Of a stretch of DNA of 64,000 nt, positions 1-9,794 are shown in pieces. The position numbers and the translations under genes were made by a program. Source of the DNA: a virus; the IMG/VR virus record IMGVR_UViG_3300021127_000002, positions 1 to 64,000 of that record, one strand, 5' to 3'. Positions within the stretch are counted from its first letter, which is position 1; every line of letters begins with the position of its first letter. A model generated the notes under the pieces. It was given only the letters and a program-made list of their open reading frames with translations, had not been told where the DNA came from and did not search any database.

Positions 1-2
1 TA

Positions 3-3000
3 AATGGTTTGAACGGTATCGATGGTATATCAGGTGTTAGTGGAACTTCTGGAACAAATGGTACATCAGGAACTTCAGGTATTAATGGTACATCAGGTAC
101 AAGCACAGTATCAAGTACTTCAGGAACATCAGGTTCTAATGGTACAAGCGGTATAGCTTCTACAGCTGGTATTTCAACTACATCATCTACAAGTGGTACA
201 TCTGGTACAAATGGTACATCAGGATTGAGTTCTACAAGCGGTAATTCAAGTACAAGCGGAACAAGTGGTACTTCTGGTAGTAATGGAACACAAGGTACAT
301 CTGGTTTATCATCGACAAGTGGTACAAATGGTACTGCTGGTACTTCAGGGGTTAATTCAACTGCTGGTACATCTGGTTTATCAAATACATCAGGAACATC
401 AGGAACATCAGGTAGTAATGGTACTTCAGGTATGTCAAGTACTGCTGGTACATCTACAATTTCATCAACAAGTGGAACAAGTGGTTCTAACGGTACATCA
501 GGATTAACAACAACATCTGGAAATAGTTCAACATCTGGAACATCAGGAACAACAGGTTCTAACGGTACATCAGGATTGGCAAATACTTCAGGTTTATCAA
601 GTACTGCTGGAACCTCAGGTACAAATGGTACATCTGGAGTTTCATCAACAGCTGGTACTTCTACAATTTCATCAACGAGTGGCACAAGCGGCTCTAATGG
701 TACATCAGGAGTTTCATCAACAGCTGGTACATCTACTTTATCATCAACAAGTGGAACAAGTGGTTCTAATGGAACATCTGGTACAAATTCAAGTGCAGGT
801 ACATCTGGTCTAAGTAATACATCAGGTACAAACGGAACGGCTGGTACATCAGGAGTAAATTCGAGCGCTGGTACATCAGGATTAAGTAATACATCAGGTA
901 CAAACGGTACTAACGGTACTTCAGGTATAAACGGATTGGCTGGAACGAGCGGATTAAGTAATACAAGTGGAACATCAGGTACGAATGGTACATCTGGAAT
1001 TAATGGTTTAGCTGGTACGTCTGGCTTATCAAATACTTCAGGTACATCTGGTACAACAGGATCTAATGGTACATCAGGATTGAATGCAACAAGTGGTTTA
1101 TCAACAACATCTGGTACAAGTGGTACAACAGGTAGCCAGGGAACAAGTGGTTTAGCTGGCACATCTGGTCTATCAAATACATCAGGTACTTCAGGTACAC
1201 ATGGTACATCAGGATATTCATCTTCTGCTGGTACATCAGGTATATCAAATACATCTGGTACAAACGGTAGCGCAGGTACATCAGGTTTATCAAATACAGC
1301 AGGTTCTTCAGGAACAGCTGGAACATCAGGAACTAATTCTACAGCTGGAACATCTGGTTTATCAAATACATCAGGATCATCTGGTACAGCTGGTACATCT
1401 GGATTAAGTAATACAAGTGGTACTAATGGTACTGCTGGTACATCAGGAATCAGCTCAAGTGCAGGTACCTCTGGATTATCGTCAACAAGCGGTTCTTCAG
1501 GAACAAATGGTACATCTGGAATTAATGGTTTGGCTGGAACAAGTGGTTTAAGTAATACAAGTGGTACAAGCGGATCTAATGGTACATCTGGAACTAACTC
1601 AACTGCTGGAACAAGTGGTTTGAGTAATACAAGTGGTACAAGCGGATCTAATGGTACATCTGGTATAAATGGATTAGCTGGCACATCTGGTATATCAAAT
1701 ACTTCTGGTACATCTGGTACAAACGGTAGTCAAGGTACGAGTGGTTTAGCTGGAACATCAGGAATAAGTAACACATCTGGTACTTCAGGTACCAATGGTA
1801 CATCAGGATTGTCAAGTACAGCTGGTACATCAGGATTAAGTAATACAAGTGGTACTAATGGTACCGCAGGTACATCAGGATTGTCAAACACAGCTGGATC
1901 TTCTGGTACGGCTGGTACATCTGGAACTAACTCAACTTCTGGAACAAGTGGTTTAAGTAATACAAGTGGTTCTTCAGGAACAAATGGTACTTCTGGAGCA
2001 AATGCCACAGCTGGTACTTCTGGTTTATCAAATACTTCAGGAACATCAGGTACAAACGGTACTTCAGGAACTAACTCAACTTCAGGAACTTCAACAGCAT
2101 CAGGTACAAGCGGTACAACAGGAACTAATGGTACATCAGGATTAACTACAACAAGTGGTAATTCGAGTACATCTGGCACATCTGGAACTACTGGTTCTAA
2201 TGGTACTTCAGGATTAACAACAACTTCTGGAAATAGCTCAACATCTGGTACTTCAGGAACTACTGGTTCTAATGGTACTTCAGGATTAACAACAACTTCT
2301 GGAAATAGCTCAACATCTGGTACTTCAGGAACTACTGGTTCTAATGGTACTTCTGGTATCAATGGTTTGGCTGGAACATCAGGTCTTTCAAATACATCTG
2401 GAACTTCTGGGTCTAATGGCACATCTGGAACTAATTCAACAGCTGGTACATCAACTGTTTCATCAACAAGTGGCACAAGTGGTTCTAATGGAACTTCTGG
2501 TACATCAACAACATCAGGTAATAGTTCAACTTCTGGAACATCAGGAACAACAGGTTCTAATGGTACATCTGGTTTAGCTGGTACGTCTGGTTTGTCATCA
2601 ACAAGTGGAACATCAGGTACACAAGGTACATCAGGATTTTCATCGCCTGCTGGTACATCTGGATTAAGTAATACATCAGGTACTAATGGTACAGCTGGTA
2701 CATCAGGTTTATCAAATACGGCAGGTTCTTCAGGAACAGCTGGTACATCAGGAACAAATTCTTCTTCTGGTACTTCAGGATTGAGTAACAGTTCAGGTAC
2801 GAGTGGCACAAATGGTACTTCTGGCGCAAATGCTACAGCAGGTACGTCAACTGTATCTGGTACAAGTGGTACAAATGGTAGCAATGGTACGTCAGGATTA
2901 GCATCTACATCAGGTACATCAACAGTTTCAGGTACATCAGGTACTAATGGTTCAAATGGTACATCAGGATTAGCATCTACATCAGGTGCGTCAACGGTTT

Positions 3001-6000
3001 CAAGTACATCTGGTACATCAGGTACCAATGGTACATCTGGTATCAATGGTTTAGGTGGTACATCAGGATTAAGTAATACTTCAGGAACGAATGGTACTAA
3101 CGGAACATCTGGTATTAATGGTTTGGCTGGAACAAGTGGGTTAAGTAATACATCAGGCACATCAGGTACAAACGGCACATCTGGAATTAATGGTTTAGGT
3201 GGTACTTCAGGATTGAGTAGCACAAGCGGAACGAGTGGTACAAATGGTAGCCAAGGTACATCTGGTTTAACAACAACATCTGGTAATTCATCAACAAGTG
3301 GTACAGCTGGTACAACTGGTAGTTCTGGTACACATGGTACATCAGGAACTAATTCAACTTCAGGTACATCTACTGTATCATCAACAAGTGGAACATCAGG
3401 TACAAATGGTTCTTCAGGTTCTGTATCAACATCTGGAACTTCCACAGCATCAAGCACATCTGGAACATCTGGTACTAATGGTATAAGCGGAGTTTCATCT
3501 ACTTCAGGAACATCAGGTACAAATGGTTCGTCAGGTACAAATAGTGTTGCAGGTACAAGTGGTATAAGCAATACGAGTGGTACATCAGGTACAAATGGAA
3601 CAAGTGGTGCAAGCTCAACTGCTGGTACATCGACTGTTAGTGGAACATCAGGTACAAACGGTTCTAATGGTACATCAGGATTAGCATCCACATCAGGAAC
3701 ATCTACCGTTTCTGGTACCTCAGGAACTAACGGTTCTAATGGAACAAGTGGAATAAATGGTATTGGTGGAACTTCTGGATTGAGTAACACTTCAGGTACT
3801 AATGGTACTAACGGAACATCTGGAATTAATGGTTTGGCTGGAACTTCAGGATTATCTAACACATCTGGTACTTCAGGCACAAACGGAACTTCAGGTACAA
3901 ATTCTACTTCAGGTACATCTACTGTTTCTGGTACATCAGGAACAAGCGGTACAAGTGGTACATCTGGATTGACATCCACTTCTGGTACATCAACTGTATC
4001 ATCAACAAGTGGTACATCAGGCACAAATGGTGTAAGTGGTATAGCAAGTACTTCAGGTACATCTACTGTTTCTGGTACATCAGGAACAAGCGGTACAAGT
4101 GGTACATCTGGATTGACATCCACTTCTGGTACATCTACAGCATCTGGTACAAGTGGCACAACAGGTTCTAATGGTACATCAGGTTCAGCAACAACATCAG
4201 GAACCTCAACAGCATCTGCTTCAAGTGGTACTTCTGGTACATCAGGTACACATGGTACTTCTGGAACAAATTCTACAGCTGGTACATCAGGTATTTCTAA
4301 TACAGCTGGTACATCTGGTACATCTGGTACGAGTGGTTTGTCAAGTACTTCTGGTACATCATCAACAAACAGTTCATCTGGTACAACTGGTACATCAGGT
4401 ACTTCAGGTATGTCTGGAGCAAATGGTGTGAGCGGTGCATCAGGTTCATCAGGTACAGTTGGTACTTCTGGTACTAATGGTACAAGTGGTACAAATAGTT
4501 CTTCTGGAACATCAACAATAAGTTCTACCTCTGGAACATCAGGTTCTAATGGTACGTCTGGAGCAACAACTACATCAGGTACATCATCAGTATCATCAAC
4601 AAGTGGAACTGCTGGTACTTCAGGTACGCATGGTACATCAGGAACCAATTCAACCTCTGGAACATCAACCGTATCATCAACAAGTGGCACAAGTGGTTCT
4701 AATGGTAGCTCTGGTTCAGTATCGACATCAGGTACATCATCGGTATCAGGTACATCAGGAACTAACGGTTCATCAGGTACAAATAGTGTTGCTGGTACAA
4801 GTGGATTAAGTAATACAAGTGGTTCTTCAGGAACTAATGGTACATCTGGTATAAATGCAACAGCTGGTACATCAACAGTTTCTGGTACTTCTGGTACTAA
4901 TGGTTCTAATGGTACATCAGGTACAGCAAGCACATCTGGAACTTCATCATTATCATCAACAAGCGGTACGTCAGGTAGCTCTGGTACACATGGTACATCA
5001 GGAATTAACTCAACTTCAGGTACTTCGACAATAAGTTCTACTTCAGGTACTTCAGGTAGTAATGGTTCTTCAGGATCTGTTTCAACTTCAGGTACATCAA
5101 CTGTATCAGGAACATCTGGAACAACTGGTTCTAATGGTTCATCAGGTAATTCAGGAAACTCTGGTAATTCTGGTGTTTCTGGAACAAGTGGTACAACAGG
5201 TTCAAACGGTACATCTGGTGTTGCTGGTTCATCTGGTACTAATGCAGCATCATCTGGTACGTCTGGTACAAGCGGAACATCAGGTGTTAACGGTTTAACA
5301 GGTATAAGTGGTACATCTGGAACTGCTGGTACATCAGGTAACTCTGGTACTTCAGGAGCAGTCGGTACCGCTGGTACATCTGGTATTACAGGTACGTCTG
5401 GTACAGGCGCTTCAGGTACATCAGGTGTAAACGGTACATCAGGTACTTCAGGTGCAACTGGCACATCAGGTACAGGTGCAGCAGGTACCTCAGGCGTAAA
5501 CGGAACATCAGGTACATCAGGCGCAACTGGTACTTCTGGAGTGAACGGAACGTCAGGTACTTCAGGTGCTACTGGTACATCAGGTACTAAAGGTGGTGGT
5601 GGAACATCAGGTATCAATGGTACCGCTGGTACATCAGGTGCTACTGGTACATCAGGTACAGGTGCAGCTGGCACATCTGGTGTTAATGGTACAGCTGGTA
5701 CAAGTGGTATTCCAGGTACAAGTGGTGTATCTTTCAGTGGTACATCAGGTATAAGTGGTGGTACATTCAGTGACTATCCAAATTATATGGTTATTACTGC
5801 TGGTGCATCAACAGTAACAGACACACATAATGTTAAATATGACACAACAAACAAAGTCTTAATTGCTGGTCTTACAACTATTCTTGCAGGTGGAACACCA
5901 AGAACTGGTATAACATCGGTATTATCCCTTACAGGATATTCAAGCGGTAATTTTACAGGTGATGTTTTGATTAATCAAACAGCTGGTGCATATGGTTTAA

Positions 6001-6380
6001 GTTACGGACAATTATGTTACTTGGACGCAAGTGGTATATGGCAACTTGCTGACGCTACAGGTTCAGCCACAGCTATTAATATGTTGGGTGTTTGTGTTAA
6101 AACAGCCGCACTCGGATTTGTAACAGATATATTAATAAGAGGGTTTATTTCAGAACCATATGGTGTATCATCAACATATACTCCAAACGTTGGTGATCAA
6201 CTTTATATGGATGGGGTTTCTCCTGGTTCACCAGGTAATTTTGCAACTTTAGATGAGGTAAATACGTATTACACATCTGGAAATATAGTAAGATCTGTTG
6301 GGTTTGTTGCTCAAATGGGGGGTGTCGGAACTGTACAAACAATATACTTCAATCCATCAAATGATTATATTACATTATAA
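3..6380 (+). CDS. Giant collagen-like tail fibre (5' end outside window)
   Basis: The frame is open through the left edge, so the gene starts upstream. About 1,900 residues are Gly-X-Y triplets dominated by GTS, GTN, GSN and GLS with almost no proline, broken at intervals by short TVSSTS or NSSTS interruptions. A ~200-residue C-terminal region without repeats (from about nt 5760) is probably the globular tip that binds the host. Period-3 glycine suggests a collagen-like trimeric stalk; this class is common in phage fibres. Thr and Ser fill most X/Y positions, so stabilisation by O-glycosylation, as in spore BclA collagen, is a reasonable inference given the glycosyltransferases just downstream. 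Long tandem DNA repeats (72-nt unit near 2195-2340) make assembly here less certain. Phage fibre is well supported; the receptor is unknown. Confidence 0.85.
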   Translation, partial: NGLNGIDGISGVSGTSGTNGTSGTSGINGTSGTSTVSSTSGTSGSNGTSGIASTAGISTTSSTSGTSGTNGTSGLSSTSGNSSTSGTSGTSGSNGTQGTSGLSSTSGTNGTAGTSGVNSTAGTSGLSNTSGTSGTSGSNGTSGMSSTAGTSTISSTSGTSGSNGTSGLTTTSGNSSTSGTSGTTGSNGTSGLANTSGLSSTAGTSGTNGTSGVSSTAGTSTISSTSGTSGSNGTSGVSSTAGTSTLSSTSGTSGSNGTSGTNSSAGTSGLSNTSGTNGTAGTSGVNSSAGTSGLSNTSGTNGTNGTSGINGLAGTSGLSNTSGTSGTNGTSGINGLAGTSGLSNTSGTSGTTGSNGTSGLNATSGLSTTSGTSGTTGSQGTSGLAGTSGLSNTSGTSGTHGTSGYSSSAGTSGISNTSGTNGSAGTSGLSNTAGSSGTAGTSGTNSTAGTSGLSNTSGSSGTAGTSGLSNTSGTNGTAGTSGISSSAGTSGLSSTSGSSGTNGTSGINGLAGTSGLSNTSGTSGSNGTSGTNSTAGTSGLSNTSGTSGSNGTSGINGLAGTSGISNTSGTSGTNGSQGTSGLAGTSGISNTSGTSGTNGTSGLSSTAGTSGLSNTSGTNGTAGTSGLSNTAGSSGTAGTSGTNSTSGTSGLSNTSGSSGTNGTSGANATAGTSGLSNTSGTSGTNGTSGTNSTSGTSTASGTSGTTGTNGTSGLTTTSGNSSTSGTSGTTGSNGTSGLTTTSGNSSTSGTSGTTGSNGTSGLTTTSGNSSTSGTSGTTGSNGTSGINGLAGTSGLSNTSGTSGSNGTSGTNSTAGTSTVSSTSGTSGSNGTSGTSTTSGNSSTSGTSGTTGSNGTSGLAGTSGLSSTSGTSGTQGTSGFSSPAGTSGLSNTSGTNGTAGTSGLSNTAGSSGTAGTSGTNSSSGTSGLSNSSGTSGTNGTSGANATAGTSTVSGTSGTNGSNGTSGLASTSGTSTVSGTSGTNGSNGTSGLASTSGASTVSSTSGTSGTNGTSGINGLGGTSGLSNTSGTNGTNGTSGINGLAGTSGLSNTSGTSGTNGTSGINGLGGTSGLSSTSGTSGTNGSQGTSGLTTTSGNSSTSGTAGTTGSSGTHGTSGTNSTSGTSTVSSTSGTSGTNGSSGSVSTSGTSTASSTSGTSGTNGISGVSSTSGTSGTNGSSGTNSVAGTSGISNTSGTSGTNGTSGASSTAGTSTVSGTSGTNGSNGTSGLASTSGTSTVSGTSGTNGSNGTSGINGIGGTSGLSNTSGTNGTNGTSGINGLAGTSGLSNTSGTSGTNGTSGTNSTSGTSTVSGTSGTSGTSGTSGLTSTSGTSTVSSTSGTSGTNGVSGIASTSGTSTVSGTSGTSGTSGTSGLTSTSGTSTASGTSGTTGSNGTSGSATTSGTSTASASSGTSGTSGTHGTSGTNSTAGTSGISNTAGTSGTSGTSGLSSTSGTSSTNSSSGTTGTSGTSGMSGANGVSGASGSSGTVGTSGTNGTSGTNSSSGTSTISSTSGTSGSNGTSGATTTSGTSSVSSTSGTAGTSGTHGTSGTNSTSGTSTVSSTSGTSGSNGSSGSVSTSGTSSVSGTSGTNGSSGTNSVAGTSGLSNTSGSSGTNGTSGINATAGTSTVSGTSGTNGSNGTSGTASTSGTSSLSSTSGTSGSSGTHGTSGINSTSGTSTISSTSGTSGSNGSSGSVSTSGTSTVSGTSGTTGSNGSSGNSGNSGNSGVSGTSGTTGSNGTSGVAGSSGTNAASSGTSGTSGTSGVNGLTGISGTSGTAGTSGNSGTSGAVGTAGTSGITGTSGTGASGTSGVNGTSGTSGATGTSGTGAAGTSGVNGTSGTSGATGTSGVNGTSGTSGATGTSGTKGGGGTSGINGTAGTSGATGTSGTGAAGTSGVNGTAGTSGIPGTSGVSFSGTSGISGGTFSDYPNYMVITAGASTVTDTHNVKYDTTNKVLIAGLTTILAGGTPRTGITSVLSLTGYSSGNFTGDVLINQTAGAYGLSYGQLCYLDASGIWQLADATGSATAINMLGVCVKTAALGFVTDILIRGFISEPYGVSSTYTPNVGDQLYMDGVSPGSPGNFATLDEVNTYYTSGNIVRSVGFVAQMGGVGTVQTIYFNPSNDYITL
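2195..2410 (+). repeat. 72-nt tandem repeat inside fibre gene
   Basis: A 72-nt (24-codon) unit starting TTCTAATGGTACTTC recurs at 2195, 2267 and 2339; the first two copies are nearly identical and the third diverges after the first few codons. It encodes GSNGTSGLTTTSG-type blocks. It suggests recent expansion of the stalk by slippage or recombination. Confidence 0.75.
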
Positions 6381-6391
6381 AAAATATAACT

Positions 6392-6757
6392 ATGGGGCAA
6401 CTGAACGGAATTGATATGGTTAATAACATCACAAATAATTTGGATGGTGTAAACATATATAATATAAATAAAAAAAATGGTATAAATATGCAAGTTTTGG
6501 GGCTTGGATTTGGAAAAGGGTATAATGTATGTCTTACAGCTTATAAAACAGATATCAATGCATGTAAAACTGGCTCTACTGACCCTAATACTGGTACATT
6601 CTTTCAAGGTTATCAAAATTTGGTTTATGTGTTAGATGTCAGCGGAAATTATTACGATTTATTTGATGGTAATAATCAATGGTATTTTAACTTGGATACA
6701 GCTGAGTCTTGGCAAATTAATAGAAATGGTGTTATTACAAACATAATATCATGTTAA
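6392..6757 (+). CDS. Small protein following the fibre gene
   Basis: 121 residues, 11 bp after the fibre stop, same strand. It is Asn/Gly/Tyr-rich, without signal peptide or TM segment. The C-terminal half (NLVYVLDVSGNYYDLF and following) looks like short beta strands. Position directly behind the fibre gene suggests a fibre-associated or tip protein, but no family is recognised. Confidence 0.6.
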   Translation: MGQLNGIDMVNNITNNLDGVNIYNINKKNGINMQVLGLGFGKGYNVCLTAYKTDINACKTGSTDPNTGTFFQGYQNLVYVLDVSGNYYDLFDGNNQWYFNLDTAESWQINRNGVITNIISC

Positions 6758-6786
6758 TAAATCAAAATTAATAAAAATATAAATAT

Positions 6787-7041
6787 ATGACAGTAAATAT
6801 TTCTCCAGTAAAATGGAAATACAATGATACGGTTAATGTAACCAAGTTATCGGTAACAAGCGCTTCCGATGATTTTAATCTATATTGTAAAGTGCAGTGG
6901 CAAGTATTGGATGATTCCAGTGTTGTACATGATAGTGGTATTATTGTAATTACTGGTACTGATTATTCTAATTGGAATGGTAGTAATTCTTACCCAGCAA
7001 CCTACGTTGCAAATAAATTAGGTGTTACAATAACAACTTAA
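6787..7041 (+). CDS. Small beta-rich virion-like protein
   Basis: 84 residues, 29 bp after the previous gene. Alternating hydrophobic strands (YCKVQWQVLDDSSVVHDSG) suggest a small beta-sandwich. No family recognised; the fibre-operon position suggests a minor structural protein. Confidence 0.55.
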   Translation: MTVNISPVKWKYNDTVNVTKLSVTSASDDFNLYCKVQWQVLDDSSVVHDSGIIVITGTDYSNWNGSNSYPATYVANKLGVTITT

Positions 7042-7048
7042 TTTACTA

Positions 7049-7079
7049 TTTAATTTAGATAGGACTTTTATTACTTTTA
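7049..7079 (+). promoter_or_regulatory. Possible Bacteroidota-type promoter
   Basis: TACTTTTA at 7072-7079 is one base from the -7 consensus TAnnTTTG and lies just ahead of the glycosyltransferase operon start at 7093. The -33 box is not clear. Confidence 0.35.
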
Positions 7080-7092
7080 TATAAAAAAAGTG

Positions 7093-9057
7093 ATGAAAGT
7101 TCTATTGTATATAGCACCCCATTTAAGCACTGGTGGCCTTCCTCAATACCTTACAAAAAAAGTTGAATTATTAAAAAACATATATAAAATATATGTTGTT
7201 GAATATGAAGATATTACTGGTGGCCGATTAGTTATTCAAAAAAACAAAATAAAAGATTTATTGGGTGATAATTTAATCACCATACCATGGGGTGGATCAA
7301 AACAAATATTGATTGATACAATCAACAATATAAAACCAGACATTATACATCTCGAAGAAATGCCTGAATATTTCATGTCTGATGATATAGCAAAACAGAT
7401 ATATACATCCGACAGGAAATACAAGATATTTGAAACATCACATGATTCATCATTTGATACTTCCAGAAAAAAATATCAACCAGATAAGTTTATTTTAGTT
7501 TCAAATTACCAAGTTGGTATGTTAAAATCACTGAATATACCATCGGAAGTTGTTGAATACCCTATAGAATTTAAGGAAAGACCAAACCGTGAGCAAGCTT
7601 TGATTAAACTCGGTCTTGATCCCACATATAAACATGTTCTCCATGTTGGTCTTTATACACCAAGAAAAAATCAAGCAGAATTTTATGAATATGCGAACCA
7701 ATTCCTTGGTGAAAAAGTTATGTTCCATTCATTGGGTAATATGGCCGATAATTTTAGATATTATTGGGAACCACTGTTAAATAACAAACCAGATAATATG
7801 ATTTGGCATGGTGAAAAAACGAATGTTGATGATTATTATGCTGCGATGGATTTGTTTTTATTTACATCTAAAGGAACGGTTAATGACAAAGAAACAATGC
7901 CTTTGGTTATCAGAGAAGCAATATCTTGGAATATACCAACATTAATATATAATTTGCCAGTATATGAAAATTATTTTGACAAATTCAAAAATATTCAATA
8001 TTTAGATTTTTCAAGCAAAGATGAAAATTTGAAAAAAATAAAATCTTTGCTTTATGGTCATGATGACAAAACTGTGGTGATTATATCATCATATCCGACA
8101 ACAGAAAGTACTACTAAATTGACCTTAGATTCAATTATTTCAGCTAAAGAACAGGGTTATGAAGTAATCTTAGCTTCTCATGCCAAAGTACCTTTAGAAC
8201 TTCAAGAAAAGGCTAATTATGTGGTTTACGACCATGATAATATTTTGACACATCATGATTTTTATTCATTATATTGGACTGAAACAGATAGATACAAAGT
8301 TGATATGAATATTAAAAGTGAAAATAATGATGTTTATCATGGCCCTGCTGTATATACAAACTATCGTAATGCTATTGGTTTTGCAAAGGAGTTAGGTTAT
8401 ACTAATGCCATATGTCACAATTTTGATATGGATATAGTCGATGAAAATGTTTACAAAGAACTTGTTAAGGGTTTGAAACATAATAAAGCTGTATTCAATT
8501 ATAATAAAGCTCAGGAAGGTGATTGTTTAAGAACAGTATTATTTGCAACAAGAACAGATTTCTTTTGTAAAAATTTTAGAGTTGTAGAAACCGAACAGGA
8601 TTATACAACTTGGAAAAATGATGTTGGTTCTGGTTCAAATGGTTTAGAAAATATGTTTTATTATAATCTCAAAGATAAATTATCAGAAATCAAAATGTTG
8701 AGCAATGATGAATTTTATGGTTTATTGAGTAATTGTAAAATTGACACTTGTTCAAGAGTTGAATATTTTAATGTATTATCTGTTGAGAATAACCCTAATC
8801 AATTTGCTGTTTGGTTTAACTCATCAAATCTTGTTGATAATAGAACAATCACGATAGATGTTGTGAGTAAAGATACAAGAGATTTGAATAGAATCGATTT
8901 GACTAAAAATCAAATGTTCTACAAGATATATGATTTTGATGGAAACGATTTTGAGATAAAATTAATGGAAAATAGGGTTATGAAAAAGAAGATTGTGGTT
9001 AATAAATCTTACATGGAAAATAATATTAAAAATAACGGTAAAATTAAAATTAAATGA
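7093..9057 (+). CDS. Two-domain glycosyltransferase (GT-B plus GT-A-like)
   Basis: Chosen start is ATG 7093; the overlapping GTG at 7090 is less likely. Residues 1-330 look like a GT4-type GT-B enzyme: N-terminal MKVLLYIAPHLSTGG, then HVGLYTPRKNQAEF (donor-domain entry), and an E-rich loop with TMPLVIREAISWNIPTLIY. Residues ~335-655 form a second domain with VVIISSYPTTES at its start and an acidic DMD near residue 446, typical of GT-A folds. It overlaps the next gene by 4 bp (ATGA), so three glycosyltransferases are translationally coupled. Acceptor unknown; the adjacent Thr/Ser-rich fibre is a candidate. Confidence 0.75.
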   Translation: MKVLLYIAPHLSTGGLPQYLTKKVELLKNIYKIYVVEYEDITGGRLVIQKNKIKDLLGDNLITIPWGGSKQILIDTINNIKPDIIHLEEMPEYFMSDDIAKQIYTSDRKYKIFETSHDSSFDTSRKKYQPDKFILVSNYQVGMLKSLNIPSEVVEYPIEFKERPNREQALIKLGLDPTYKHVLHVGLYTPRKNQAEFYEYANQFLGEKVMFHSLGNMADNFRYYWEPLLNNKPDNMIWHGEKTNVDDYYAAMDLFLFTSKGTVNDKETMPLVIREAISWNIPTLIYNLPVYENYFDKFKNIQYLDFSSKDENLKKIKSLLYGHDDKTVVIISSYPTTESTTKLTLDSIISAKEQGYEVILASHAKVPLELQEKANYVVYDHDNILTHHDFYSLYWTETDRYKVDMNIKSENNDVYHGPAVYTNYRNAIGFAKELGYTNAICHNFDMDIVDENVYKELVKGLKHNKAVFNYNKAQEGDCLRTVLFATRTDFFCKNFRVVETEQDYTTWKNDVGSGSNGLENMFYYNLKDKLSEIKMLSNDEFYGLLSNCKIDTCSRVEYFNVLSVENNPNQFAVWFNSSNLVDNRTITIDVVSKDTRDLNRIDLTKNQMFYKIYDFDGNDFEIKLMENRVMKKKIVVNKSYMENNIKNNGKIKIK

Positions 9058-9794
9058 TAGGAGTTACTCACACAGGTAAGACAGGAGATTTCGGTCTATG
9101 TTTACCAGTATGTTCGTGGTTATATAAAACATACAATGAAAAAATAATTTTTATAATACCATCAGGCGTACCATTTATAAATAGAGTAGAATCTTTACTT
9201 AGAATTCAACCTTTTACCGAAGATGTAATCTACTGTAATCATATTGTTGAAAATTACGATTTAGGAGGACAACCCTATAAGTTCAACCCAAATGATTATA
9301 TAGCAAATTTAAATATCTCACGATATTATAATTTTGGTTTTAGAGCTGTACCAGATAAGTATGTACCGTATTTTTATGCTGAAGAATATGGTCTTGTAGT
9401 TGATGAAGATTTTGTATTGAATTTAGGACTTGATTTTAGATATAATAATGATAAAATCATGTGTACTGAAGTTATGGGTAGATTTTTTCCAAACTATGAA
9501 CAAACGGATTTAAATAAAGATTTTTTAAGTGCTTTACAGGATTTTGCTTATGCTAAAGAAAGGCATATGCATTTTTCATCACTTGCTGTTTATTTGATGT
9601 TAGCCAAGATCCCATTTCATTTATATACAATAGCAAGAGATCAACCATTTGTTGATCAATTAACATTCGATAAAATTAACGCAATAAACCCAAGTGATTT
9701 CTGGGTTTATTATAAAGATGCTTTGGCCTTAGATATTAGAGCTCTTAAAAATAATAAAATAGTTTCTGTATATAACCAAGTATTTTTTAAATGA
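9054..9794 (+). CDS. GT9-like glycosyltransferase half-protein
   Basis: 246 residues. The N-terminus (THTGKTGDFGLCLPVCSWLY) resembles the GxxGD nucleotide-sugar entry motif of heptosyltransferase-like GT-B proteins, but the protein is too short to carry both Rossmann domains. It may be an acceptor-binding partner of the next protein, with which it overlaps by 4 bp. Function inferred only from the motif and context. Confidence 0.5.
   Translation: MIGVTHTGKTGDFGLCLPVCSWLYKTYNEKIIFIIPSGVPFINRVESLLRIQPFTEDVIYCNHIVENYDLGGQPYKFNPNDYIANLNISRYYNFGFRAVPDKYVPYFYAEEYGLVVDEDFVLNLGLDFRYNNDKIMCTEVMGRFFPNYEQTDLNKDFLSALQDFAYAKERHMHFSSLAVYLMLAKIPFHLYTIARDQPFVDQLTFDKINAINPSDFWVYYKDALALDIRALKNNKIVSVYNQVFFK

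Noticed and set aside
1730-5674. 1,314-codon open frame on the minus strand opposite the giant fibre
   Set aside because: It is a Pro/Asp/Val-rich repeat produced by reading the Gly-Thr-Ser repeat DNA backwards; no start context or folded end.
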